A stretch of 36,178 bases of DNA from Lingula anatina (taxonomy: Eukaryota; Brachiopoda; Lingulata; Lingulida; Lingulidae), in the NCBI RefSeq assembly GCF_001039355.2, contig NW_019775669.1, positions 1-36,178 on the forward strand. Direction: 5' to 3'. The notes beneath the pieces are model-generated. The model was not told the origin of the DNA. It was given only the letters and a program-made list of their open reading frames with translations, and ran no database searches. Positions 20,645 to 32,600 of the stretch are shown here, piece after piece (the stretch's first letter is position 1; each line of letters begins with the position of its first letter). Both the position numbers and the translations under genes were made by a program.

Positions 20645-23600
20645 CTGGAATATTACACAGAGACAAGTAAAAAAACGGGAGATCAGCTTATGTGCAGTAA
20701 TTACATTTTTCCCATACCTCACTTTATTTTACTTTTTTAAAAAAATAATCATACTCAGACATTTTCAATACTGCCTAACAATCCACTTTCTAATATAAAG
20801 CCAAGTAACTTTCCAAAACTATTGAATCAGCATTTTTTGGATTGCATACAAAACATTTCTGGGGAATATTTATTAATTTATGATGTTGAAATTTACTGAA
20901 TATTACTAGTTATACATTTTCCAAACAATTCTTTTGACCAAAAATAAAAGTTAAGTTATTTGAAAACCATAAAACAGAAAAGCTGTTCTAAATCTTTAAT
21001 GTTTAGCAATGCTTCTATTATTGCCTGCACACAGAGATTAACCCAATTTCTTTCTTAGGAATTTGCCAAAAGAAAGTAACATCTTCAAATGAAGACAAAC
21101 ATCCTAATAAGCTGTTACTGTACCTGTTGGGTTGGCCATACATATTCTGCTGTGGAGGTGGACCCTGAGCCGCCATTGACATATACCCAGCAGACGACTG
21201 CGATCTCATTGGCTGATTCATCATGCCCTGATCCTGCATACTGTTATATGATTGGTTGAAGTTGGGTGACATCATTGTAGAGGGCGTTGGTGTGTTGTGG
21301 ACTTGTCCACCAGGTGGCAGAGCTGGCTCCATCATTTGGGTTTGCTGGGACTGCATACCATAGTTGTTGTAATTCTGGGATAATCCTGAAAATAAGGTTT
21401 ATTGTGGATATATAGGTTGTAATTCAAAGTTTCAAATATTGCACATATTTAAATATTCTTAGAAGAGAGCAGATCCATAGAATAAAAATTGGAAAATGTG
21501 TGAAAATGGGGGGTCCAAGTCATAAATACATCACCCAAATATCCAGATAAAAACCAGTTATTTATCTGTATATAATTAAGAAAAGATCAAAGAAAAAGAT
21601 TAAGAAGAAGAAGAAAAATGAGACTGTCTCCTGGAATCAAAGGTGTGACTTAAATATTAACATCAGTGCTATTTCCCTGTGTCATACCATCAGTTGTTGT
21701 TACCTTGCTGCGGCAGATGGTGCAATGGTTGCTGCCCTGACACCGACAACTGCGGCTGCTGCTGTTGCATGTTGGGATTGGAGTACATTCTCTCCATGTT
21801 ATTCTGCATATTACGGCCATGTTGTGCACGCAGCTGCATCCTAATCATCTGTTGCTGGCGCTGTTTCTGCAACATCTGGAGATTCTGCATGGCTGCCTGA
21901 GAGTTTAACGGTGGATAGGAGTGCGACGACGGCATTCGCTGGCGAAGCATCTGGCTCAAGGCGGCCTTTGACTGGGAATTGGGAAACCTCGGCCCACCTG
22001 GAATAACAACTTCTAAGCTAGAGTTCATTCAAACTGGATTCTATAAATTATGTACTTTCTTTGTGTGTTTGTGGGTGTGTGTGTATTGGGGGGGGGGGGG
22101 ATATTAAAAGAAATAAACAGAAAGTAACACAATGGTTCACTTTTTATCAAAAAATGTAGGTTATCATGGGCACTAAGACTGGAATATTTCAACAAACAGA
22201 GGCCTGCATAAATTCTAGAGTCTTTTTTTTTATAATAAGGGGAAATGAAAAGATATTAGGCAATTATTTTGATGTGATTCTTACAGAAAAGTATAAATAA
22301 TTTGAAAACCATGGTATTATACTAGACTATCTAGATCAAAATCAGACTTAAAAAGTACTTGGGGCACCTTAATAAATTATTGGATCACCAACAAATTCTA
22401 ACAATTCTGACAGTTTCTGAAAGTTTGTCAGAAACTTCCCACAACTTCCTCTATAATGTTGATTACAAACCAAAACACCAACAAATAACCTCTTTCTCAG
22501 AGGTAAGAAAAAGGCAATTGACCTTCTCACACAAACTATCTTTTCTATATAAAACATTTCACTTGAGTCTTTGGTTTTAATTACCTGCTGTCAAAATAGG
22601 TTATAAAAATTAATAATGAAATAAACCGGAACCAACCCCCCTAATTGTTCTTTTTAGCTACTTTATTCTTTAAAATGTTAGTTCAAGTGGTCAGAAGAAC
22701 TGGAATTTTTCCAACAGATTGAGACCTGCATAAATTCTAACATTAAAGTCAAGTAATATTTGGATTAAGTGGAAACGCATAGATATAAGCCAATTATTTT
22801 GATTTGATTGAGTAATAAATTATATATTTCTGACATAATATTAGTTCAGATTAAAATAAGACCAGAAAAGTATATGGAGGCAGCTTAATTCCCACAGTTC
22901 ATCATCACCATCAAGAACATCATGATATACATTGTTATATATAGAAATGAATAACTGATTTATTTGCTTAGCTGATATTTCAGTAGCATTAATTATTCAT
23001 AAAATGACTAATTTATTAGTTTAGTTTTCATTATTACTTAACTAATTGAATTTATTAGTTTATTAGTGTCATAGTTTTCATTATTACTTAATTAATTGAA
23101 TTTATTAGTTTAGTTTTCATTATTACTTAATTAATTGAAGTCCTGAAAACTTCATCAAAATCCCTCCATCTCTTTTTACATTAAATTAAATGTTGCACCA
23201 AAAAGACAAACATTATTAGCTGATGAATTAATGACTAATTAATGTTAATTACTATTTGATAAAGTAACAGAACACCACCAAGATCTAATTGTTTGAAATT
23301 TGGCCCCTCCTAACAGTTGCCAAAAGTTCCCCTCAATCTTCTCACAATTATTTCCATAACGTTACTAACAACTCTACATCACCAAAAGCAGATAATAAAG
23401 GGATAATAACTCTTCCTATGAGATCTAGATTTTACAATAAAAACATTGTGAAAAACTCATAGAAATATAATATATTCTGTTTTACCACAAAAACGGCAGT
23501 TACAGCTATTATTCTGATATCTGAGCTTGTCTTTAGACCACGTGACCTCCATTGATGGCTATACTCTCTTAAGAGATTTTAACAAAAAACCAAATTTTTT

Positions 23601-26600
23601 AGAAAAAAAACCAGGGACTAACTTTGAATGTAAAAATGGATTCATTAACCATTGGTAAGTATGGGAAAATTATTGTTTACTCCAGGAAAATTCATTTTTT
23701 GGCCAAAAAACTAAAAACAAAAAACTAAACTAAGGCAAATTTTATGCTCACTCATACTTGGTATCTTTTGCTTCCAAAATGAAAACATCTAAAGGGATAT
23801 CAACTCTTCATTTTGGCAGGATAAGTGTCATAAAATAGTTTTTTCCTGGGATAAACAAAAATCTTCCTACACTAATCAATAGTGGTTGTATCTGCTCTGA
23901 CATTCAAGGTTAATTAATTGTATTTTGTAAGTGTTTTTTGTAATAATCTCTTAAGAGATTATTTCGAATGTGTAGCCATCTATGTAGGTATGCATGATTC
24001 AATGACAAGTACGTCATTTAGAATATCCACGCTTACACCATATTGTTAGTATAATGGAACTGATTTTTTTTTCTATGTAATTAGTGTGGAGTTTTGTATT
24101 TTAAGTGATCGGATGCTGCCATTTAGACAGTTTATGTTTTATTTACCTACACAATTTGCAGGTTATAAAAATTTAAAATAGGTTTTTAAGATCATACTAA
24201 TGAATTTTTTCTTTTCATATTGAAAGTCATGCGAATGTCGGTTCAGGTGGTCAGAAGAACTGAAATTTTTTCAACAAATAGAGACCTGCATAAATTCTCC
24301 CATCAATACAATAGTATTTTTGAATTAAGAGGACAATCACAGATATAAGCCAATTATTTTGATGTTATTATAAGATAAAAATATTGATAATTAAATTTTT
24401 TCTGACATTATGTTAGTCTTTACTAAAACAAATAGGACTAGAGAAGCACTTGAACAAAGCTAAATTCTCAATGATATATATAAATGAATTATTCATTTGA
24501 AATAATTTACTACATCATGAGCTGAAATCGCATCACCATACATTTTCTATGAAATTTCCAATGAATTAAGTTTTCATTATTCCTTTAAAATAATAACACC
24601 TAACTCTGGCCTATTTCTGAACTGTCCTTAAATTTCATCAAAATCCTGTCATAACCTTTTATGTGTAATTAAATGCTGCATTTTCATAAATTATTTATAC
24701 AATTGCCAAGTATTTTGTTTATTTTTTATTATTAATTGTTTAACTAAATCATCACTAAAATCTGGCACTTTTCTGATTGTTCATCAGAATCCTTCTTTCT
24801 TTTCATAAATTCACAAATGATGCCTTCATACCAGGAAAAACCAGAAATAAGTCTTTGTTCAAATGCTGTATAACTTTCAAGACTCATTTGATATACCCAC
24901 ACGGCAAATACGTTTATGCCATCCTCCCCTAAAAAAAGAAAAAAAAGTGATCAAGACTTACCTGGAGGAAGTTGCTGAGGAGAGTAATATGGCGGATGCT
25001 GCTGAAGTGACCAACTGGGTGGCGGCCCGCCTGGATAGCTCTCTGAACTATAACCACTGTAGCCTGTACGAACTGGACTCTGGAAATAAGAGCAAAAAAA
25101 TATGAAAACTAAATCAAGTGAGAGTATGTGATCATTACTGGTCAGCTAAGTTATATGGTATTACATATTACTTTACTGTTTGAGACCTACTGCAAAGGAA
25201 GATGGTTAATAGTGGACATTAATTTATCATGCACACTTCTAATGAATTATATTCTAATGAATAATACACACATCACATTACAAACTACAAAATCCATCTA
25301 CAGTCTAACTACATTTCAAATTATAGATTTAAAATAGGTCAGATTTAACTTTACTACAGAATATATTACCAACACAGAATATCCTCAAACACCTTGACAA
25401 AGTGCCTGGTGCCAGATTTTATATTATTTAAACAATAAAGACAAAACTTGTTTTATATTTTACATGCTATAAGAAATAATACAGTTAACCAAAATTCCAA
25501 ATTGGCATGACATAAGAAATCCTCATTCATAAAACAAGCAGCTGCAGATATAGCAGAAACTACTCAAACCACCAAAGAGCCAAGCCGATCATATCCTAAC
25601 ATCATTATCATCAAATTATATCCAATCATTGCATGAAAATTATAAAGAATTAATAACTGATATACTATTGTATTATCTAAGATACAATCTCACTGACATT
25701 GATAATATTTTTAACAAGGCAGGGGTAATTCCACAGAAGTTTGTTTATTTCAGAAAGGAAAAATTTATTCTCTTGATATGATAAACATTTTGCTGAAAAC
25801 TTTGGAATAAGGAAAAATAGATCTAAAACACATGAAGAACAGTAACTGAAATGTTAAAGAAGACTTAAAGATGCAGGAATAAAAAAAAGTTCTCAAAACC
25901 AAGAAAAAATTTCAACCATTTCGCATGAATCAGCAAAGCAGATGATAAAAATTCAACTTCATCAACACAGAGATTAAGGAGACAGAGTAAACTGCAGTCT
26001 GATACATTGTTTTTATTAGAAGGGTTTGATACCGAGATAGATGAAAAGCAATGGCTATCAGTAATTATACCATCAGCAAATTAGACATGAAATTTGCTGC
26101 ATGAATTCCACTCCAGGTTTGAAAACAAATGCATTAACTGTGAGATCCCAGTAATGAGTTAGGTGTGTGATTAATTCACACTAAGGCAGCACAGCATTCA
26201 TAGCCAAGCAACATCAAGTAAAACCACTTCTACAACTATGTACCAAAAGCTGCATTCACACTAGGCTGAGTTCAGATCGAAATAGTCCTAAAATATACTA
26301 TGACCAGATTATGTCTGTATGACTCGACATTTGTTTTGGGGCTAAAACAGCCTTGATGTGAATGCAGCTATAGGAAAGCACTCTACACTAGGCACTAGCT
26401 ATTGCATTGCGTTAGTTGTGACAACACAGCTCAACCAAGCACAATTTCTCCCCCCTTCACCACTGCAAAGCCAATACATAGACCTACTGACAGCTAAGTT
26501 GTACTCTCAACATACAGATAGGGAAACATTTCCATCTACTAAGGACAAATAATGAATAAATAAATATAACACAAAAGGGTTCTAACTATTCAAATCGGGA

Positions 26601-29600
26601 GGGATACTATGTGAATACTAAGTACTATAATATATGTATAAATATATATCATGTAGTAAATACAGTGAAACTAAGGCTGGTCCAAATCTATGTCAATAAC
26701 AGATAACAGATGTTAGTTAATTCCATATCATGGTGTAGGTTAGTTGTGACTCTAGCTACATAAAGGCAGACCAGGAATGTGCTTCTCTCAAATATTCTTT
26801 ATTTCACTGATGTTAGGGTCCCCGGGGAGTGGTGGACTTCTCTCTTACAGGGTGGGTTTATGGAATCATTTTCAATGTCTGACTTTTAACCTGATAGTAA
26901 TTACTATAAAACAGTAGTGCCTACAACTTACTTCAACCTAAGGAGCAACAAGACTAATGTTTCTATTGTAAATTGACCTTGATGCTGATAGGTTTTTGAA
27001 CATTAACAATGGGAGAATTTCTAAAATATAAAATGCAAGAGTGATAATCTCTCACCCAGGGACTGCTGGTAGTGCTTCTATTAGTGTAACTGGTGTGTGT
27101 GTGTCTGTGTGTGTGCACGCGTGTGTGTGAGAGACCATGATCATGTTTGCAGGTCTGGGTGTTGGGAAAATGGGGGGGAGGGGGGTAAGTCAGTGCCAAA
27201 TTTGGGCAGATTTGTATGAAACGAATTGATGTAGGTGTACAGCAACACACTTACTTTCCACACATCTACCTTTAATTAGGGTGCAATGTTAAGCACAGCA
27301 GACAGAACAGTGCTGTACAAAATTCAATATCACCGTGACACAAACACCTAACCCCAAACTTCAATGGCAACATGAAAACCAACATGAAGACCAGTGTAAC
27401 TGACTGAAGTGGGACATTTTGACCCTTTTTCAAAGGACACTGGTCATGATACTAAGGTGTCAATTTGATAAAGGGACAAAACCTCACACCTCATAAGTAT
27501 GAAATATTTTTTAACCAATATTTATCTTTTCCACTTTGAACACAGAAGATGGGGACATTAATTTACACCACATAATGTATTCGGAAAGTTGATCAACAAA
27601 TCAAATGTACCACTCCTATTGGGTTCTGCACAGATGTTACTGTACAGTGGCATGTATGATAAAAAGCATTGGGTGCACATAGCCACCACTTGCAATGTGT
27701 GACAATGATAAAGCAGCAAATACTCTACAGGTGTACATCTAACCTAGCAGGACATATTCTAATGTCCTATTCTACAGCTCCTAGGTTAACAAGCTACATC
27801 ATTTTTACCAGACAACATATTAAATAACAGTTTAGAATCATATACAAGGGCTTACATTGAAGGGTATTCAAAGTTTATCATTTTTATCTATAAGATTTCA
27901 GTAAAATCAAAAGATGGGACACTGAAACAGACTTATAACAGCACATACTTAGTCTACCAGTCAACAGGGTTCTTTTTAAAATACGTTTTGAATTTTGTCC
28001 CAATCTGATTGTAATTCAGAATTTTTCATTTCTGAAGCAAATATATATACAAGAACTAGGATGAATAAGGAGCTGGGTTATCAGAAAGACATGGACTGCA
28101 ATATGATGGTGATAAGATTGTGGTCAAATTTGTGGGTCAAACTCAAAAGTCACTATTTGAAAAAATCAGCTATTACTCCCACTAGACCTGGCCTAAAATA
28201 TAAGACTTATCGTTATAATAATGTGTATAAATGGTAAAGTTTGCTTTTAAATGTGATAACAAGGTGAAGGTCACAGCTGGGTCAAGGTCAAGGACTGGAA
28301 ACGTTTCCCTTCTGTACCAACTTACTGTCACATAGGGTGTTTGCGAAGGTACCCGTGAGGCGCGGCGCTGGCGCCGTGGTTTGGTTGTCTTCGTCTTGGG
28401 CTCCTCCTCTGGTGGTTTTTCCACAGGTTTTTCTTCAGGCTTGGAAGAAAACAATGAGCACCATTAATAATAGCTGTGTAAATATAATAACCCTTGGCTT
28501 GTAACTGAGCTCTATATTTTAAATTAAATCTTTATACATGTATGATGAGAGGCATTTTTGGAAAAAGTAAATAAATATTTCACAAATAAATAATGAAACT
28601 GAAAAAGAATATCATCAGTGATATTTAATATTTCCTCTAAAAAAATATTCCCACATTTTTCAAAATCCCATATTATATATTTTTAAACTGAAAACCAGAC
28701 CAGTACATGAAACACAGAAGTACAATCCTGCAAAAGTTTTAATAATAATAATAATAATATTTATTTGCCCCTTCCTACCTGTTTTTCTGGTGGTGGCTCC
28801 AACTCCTCGGGGGGTAGCTGTGGGGGGTCCAGGTAGTAACTCCAAGACTTGTACAGGTTGTGTGTATGATACAACATAAGTCTGGAAACAAGGAAATCTA
28901 ACAGTCTGAGAAAATATCAATGATGAAACATACAGAATAAGATCATTACAAGGTCAAGGACACTGTTTGGATGTCAACTTGTGATAAATGGCAGAAGGGT
29001 GTTTTAACATTGATATGTATCTACTTAAAAGTAGTTGGAAATAGTGGAAATCATCAATAATCATAACCTGCTCATTTTACTGGAGTTAATTAAATATAAA
29101 GGTGAAGGTCACTGTCGGGTGAAAGTCAGTTTGGATAACAACTTGTGATGGTTGAAAGTTGAAAAGTATGTATTAAATGAGGCTGGGATGTACCAAGAAG
29201 TTCACTCTACAACTTGGATGTACTAAATAACAACATTTTAACCTCTTAGTCTCTGCACAACTTGACAAATATACATTTTAATCAATTATGATGGCTATAC
29301 AAACTGAGAGAGAGAGCGATAGAGAGAGAGAGAGTTTGTTGGAAGAAGGGGGAGGTGGAGGAGACGTGTGTGGGGTACTCCTACCTATGATGGTCCTCAT
29401 ATTTCAGAGGCTTCCTCTCTGTCTTCACAGCCCCAAACCAGGGCCAGGAGAGGGGAGCGGGGTTCTTGTGTCCCTCCAGGAGATCCCAGGGACTGACAGA
29501 CACCTTCATGGCCACTTGTAACCCCTGGAGCAGAATTATAGACAAACCTTAATATAAACTGATCTTATTGTGTGCTATCACAGGCATAATTACATGTGCA

Positions 29601-32600
29601 CCTGTGTATAAATAAATATTTTCACTTTAAAAACCTCCATTCCAAATATTATGATTGAACAGGATATCTTATAAACTTTGTAATGAAAATACCAAACTGC
29701 TGAACTCATACAGCAAACAATGTAAATACATACCTGTTTTTTATCAATGGAATCAAAGCCAGCAATCTTGTTTCCTTTGGTATCCACCAGGCTTCCATGT
29801 GGTTCACAAGTGATTACTTCACACATGCTCTTAGACATGGGGAGGAGCTGGCGAACCTGGGCGATACCATCTGAATACTTGTCTCCTAGCTCTTTCTGTA
29901 CAGAGATATAAACATATATTATTAAGAAACTGTGGTTGAGAAATATCATAATGTAAATAGTTATAAGGAGATGGTGAATTAAAGCTGTAAAGGCCGAGCA
30001 TATTCTCCAATTATCTTTGTGCAGAATAATGAACACAAAAATATGTAAATGACTGCAGACACTATGACGTGTCTTCTGGGAAGTTGATGGTGAATTTCAG
30101 CATTTCAAATTTGAAATATCACCAAACTTGAAATTAAAATAATATTATCACCTCCAAACTACCACTCTCTCTCTCTCTCTTTCTCTTGTTCTAAATGCTT
30201 TAAAGATTTTACCCTTAATTTCCTGCTTAGTAAATTCCACATTTTTCTTCCATCATCTTTGCTGTCTGAGTTATCAGTGACCAGAGAGCCATGAATGAGT
30301 GAAGACAGCATGTCTAACACAGTATAGAACAGGTCACTGGAAGATGAGAACTCAATGAACACATCTTTATCTCAACTGGACAGAAAGAATTAGAAATAAT
30401 AATAATTAAAAAAATGATAAAAAAATTAATAAATATTAAAGCTATCACTGGGTAGCAAGATACAGATGAAAAAATTGAACACAGAAGTAAATTTTACTTT
30501 TATGAATAAATAAAAGCATTTGCTTAGGCTTCAATAAAACAGTTCAGATAACAAATTTGTAACTTTAGTCTCCTTGACATTCAAGCAGAAAATGCGGCTA
30601 TGGAGGTTGCTTTGGTCTGATTGTATTATTGTTACTATTACAATTACAGCACAGTCAGTGCCCCCCCCCCCCCCTCTCTGCACTACCCTATTTACTGATT
30701 TAATTTCAGTTACTGAGTATTTTCTACTGTCTTCTTCACTTACTTATTAATATCTGATGTTCTGGGTTTTGAAAAAAAAATGCTGCTTTTCTTAAGTCTA
30801 GTTTTACCTGTTATTCTGGGTATCTATGACTCCATTACACACCAGTTGTAGCAGCAGCACAGCCCAATCTGTTGTGGCTTGGGAATTTCTTTGGATTGTA
30901 TCAAACATTCCTCCAGCCTGGTAGAAAAAAACAAATAAATTTATCAAACCTGGCATGCATTTTAGCCCCAAAGTAAACACAGCAGGTGTCAGAAAAGCAT
31001 CACCAAAATCACATGAAATCCTTATGGTTTCAGCTTTCAGTTTTAATACATGGATATCAGAATAGATTACTTACCAAGTTAAATGACATACTTATATGAC
31101 TCAAGCTTTCAGTTTTAATACATGGATATCAGAATAGATTACTCACCAAGCTCAGTCTCAGTTGAAGAGCCTCCTCTACAATCTGCTGAGTCTTGCTATC
31201 CTCTGGAAATTTACCCTGAAAGTTCAATTTAAAATTACTTATTAAGACAAAATTGTACCACAAAAACCAAGAATAAAATAAACAAATCAATAAATGAATC
31301 AAATTTTAACCAGAGTCAATCAAATAAAATTTCAAGATGTGGTTGAGTCAAATATGCCTTGGCATTGGTTTTAGAAAAAAAAAAAAAAAACACTCAATTA
31401 CCACATTTAATTCTTAATCTAACTTCAGCCGAGAGAGTTGTCAACTAGAATAACTTGTGGTTTAAACGGTGCGTCAGGGGATTTCAAATTGGAAAAATAA
31501 TTCAAATATAAAAGCAAAATTGATGCAAAACTGACTCCTCTATAATCACCTCCCATCAATGACATGTCTTCTATCAGAACAGAAATTTTTAATTTTTTTC
31601 TAGCATTATAACCCATTGTCATGTCTTTAACACCACCTTGGCTGTAATACAACACATCAAAACTGCTGGATTTCCCACCTCTTTAGCATTATTGACAAAC
31701 TTCTCCAGCTGACTATGAAGTGAGGTCAGTAAACCTTCTCTCTGCTCATCTTGGCCTTTCAGACATGATAACACCAGGGACAGGAACGGCTGGTGACTTA
31801 GTAAGGAAGTGCTGGAATAAATACATTCAATGTAAATATGGAGGAGTCTAAATTCTCATGACATTCAATTTAAATTTTGACTTTTTCTCGGTTCTTTTAA
31901 ATTTGATATTATTTCACAACATTGTGGGTTGACTGAGTACTCTGAGAGGATCTGTGATAAAAATAAATAAGTAAATAAATACATAAACAATTTAATCCAA
32001 ATATTGCCGTTTTTCCACAGGCTACTGGGATCTGAAAAAAAAAAGTTTCAAAGCTGAAAGAAGAAATAATGGGACATGACTTCTTTCTACTGAGCATACC
32101 TTTTCTGTAGACTTCTGTCCTTTTCAGACTTATTCTTAGAAGACCAGAAGTTGTTTCCGCTCTCTAACACCTGTCCTGCAGATCTGAGCACGCGCCCCTG
32201 GACTGAGCTGGGAAGTTTGGCTATCAGAGGAGCCACCAGCCACACCCCCCTGTGTTCAGGCTCTAATCTGGAATAAAGCAACATCACAACATCATATAAT
32301 AGAGATATCAATATAATTAAGTTTCTAATGTTTTTTATCATCAGTAATGCCAAATATACTGAAAGTATTTTTATTAGTGCTGTACCAGATAAGGGGTGAA
32401 TAATACTGGTAATTTATGATCATTTTCTTTAGAGAAATTGTCCCAAGAAAAATTATGTTTTCTGCCTCTTTCAGTGAACTCCTGAGGACTTCTTACACTT
32501 TATAAATTACTAGTAACTAACAGTAGCAACTACAATGACAATGTTATTATATGCAATTATTCAGCATACTGGTATATTCAAATAATCCTGAAATACACAT

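Larger units (their letters stand above)
15216..20742. repeat. Segmental duplication, copy 2 (about 5.5 kb)
   Basis: Same order as copy 1: upstream region, three-exon secreted gene (17234-18230), 3' flank, and MED12 last exon with flanking intron. It is longer than copy 1 mainly because about 0.8 kb of extra sequence (about 16225-17030), including a long foldback, sits upstream of the secreted gene where copy 1 has under 100 bp. The 18473-20220 part is the non-coding flank between the two convergent genes; it has a CT microsatellite at about 19734-19753 and otherwise nothing I can name. The right edge lies inside the MED12 intron, so copy 2 contains the ancestral exon. Confidence 0.95.
22178..24620. 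repeat. Three dispersed copies of an intronic repeat
   Basis: Copies begin near 22178, 22681 and 24241. All have, in order, AACTGGAATTTTT-like sequence, GAGACCTGCATAAATTCT (GAGGCCTGCATAAATTCT in the first) and CAATTATTTTGATGT/TTTGATT. The second and third stay alignable for a few hundred bases more, to TTCATCAAAATCC near 23155 and 24637. No coding capacity. Confidence 0.75.
21998..24961 (-). other. MED12 intron l-m, 3.0 kb, repeat-rich
   Basis: Contains three diverged copies of one repeat (starting about 22178, 22681 and 24241), a short AT-rich tandem array (23008-23139), a foldback element (23545-23989) and a run of 13 G (22088-22100). No exon is supported. Confidence 0.7.

Noticed and set aside
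20090-20722. 210-codon minus-strand frame over the MED12 last exon
   Set aside because: It is in a different frame from the MED12 exon and loses the phase set by the upstream exon; the 140-codon frame is the right one.
26800-26900. Possible extra MED12 exon in the 3.2-kb intron near a GC-richer patch
   Set aside because: No convincing acceptor and donor pair in a compatible phase and no resemblance to MED12.
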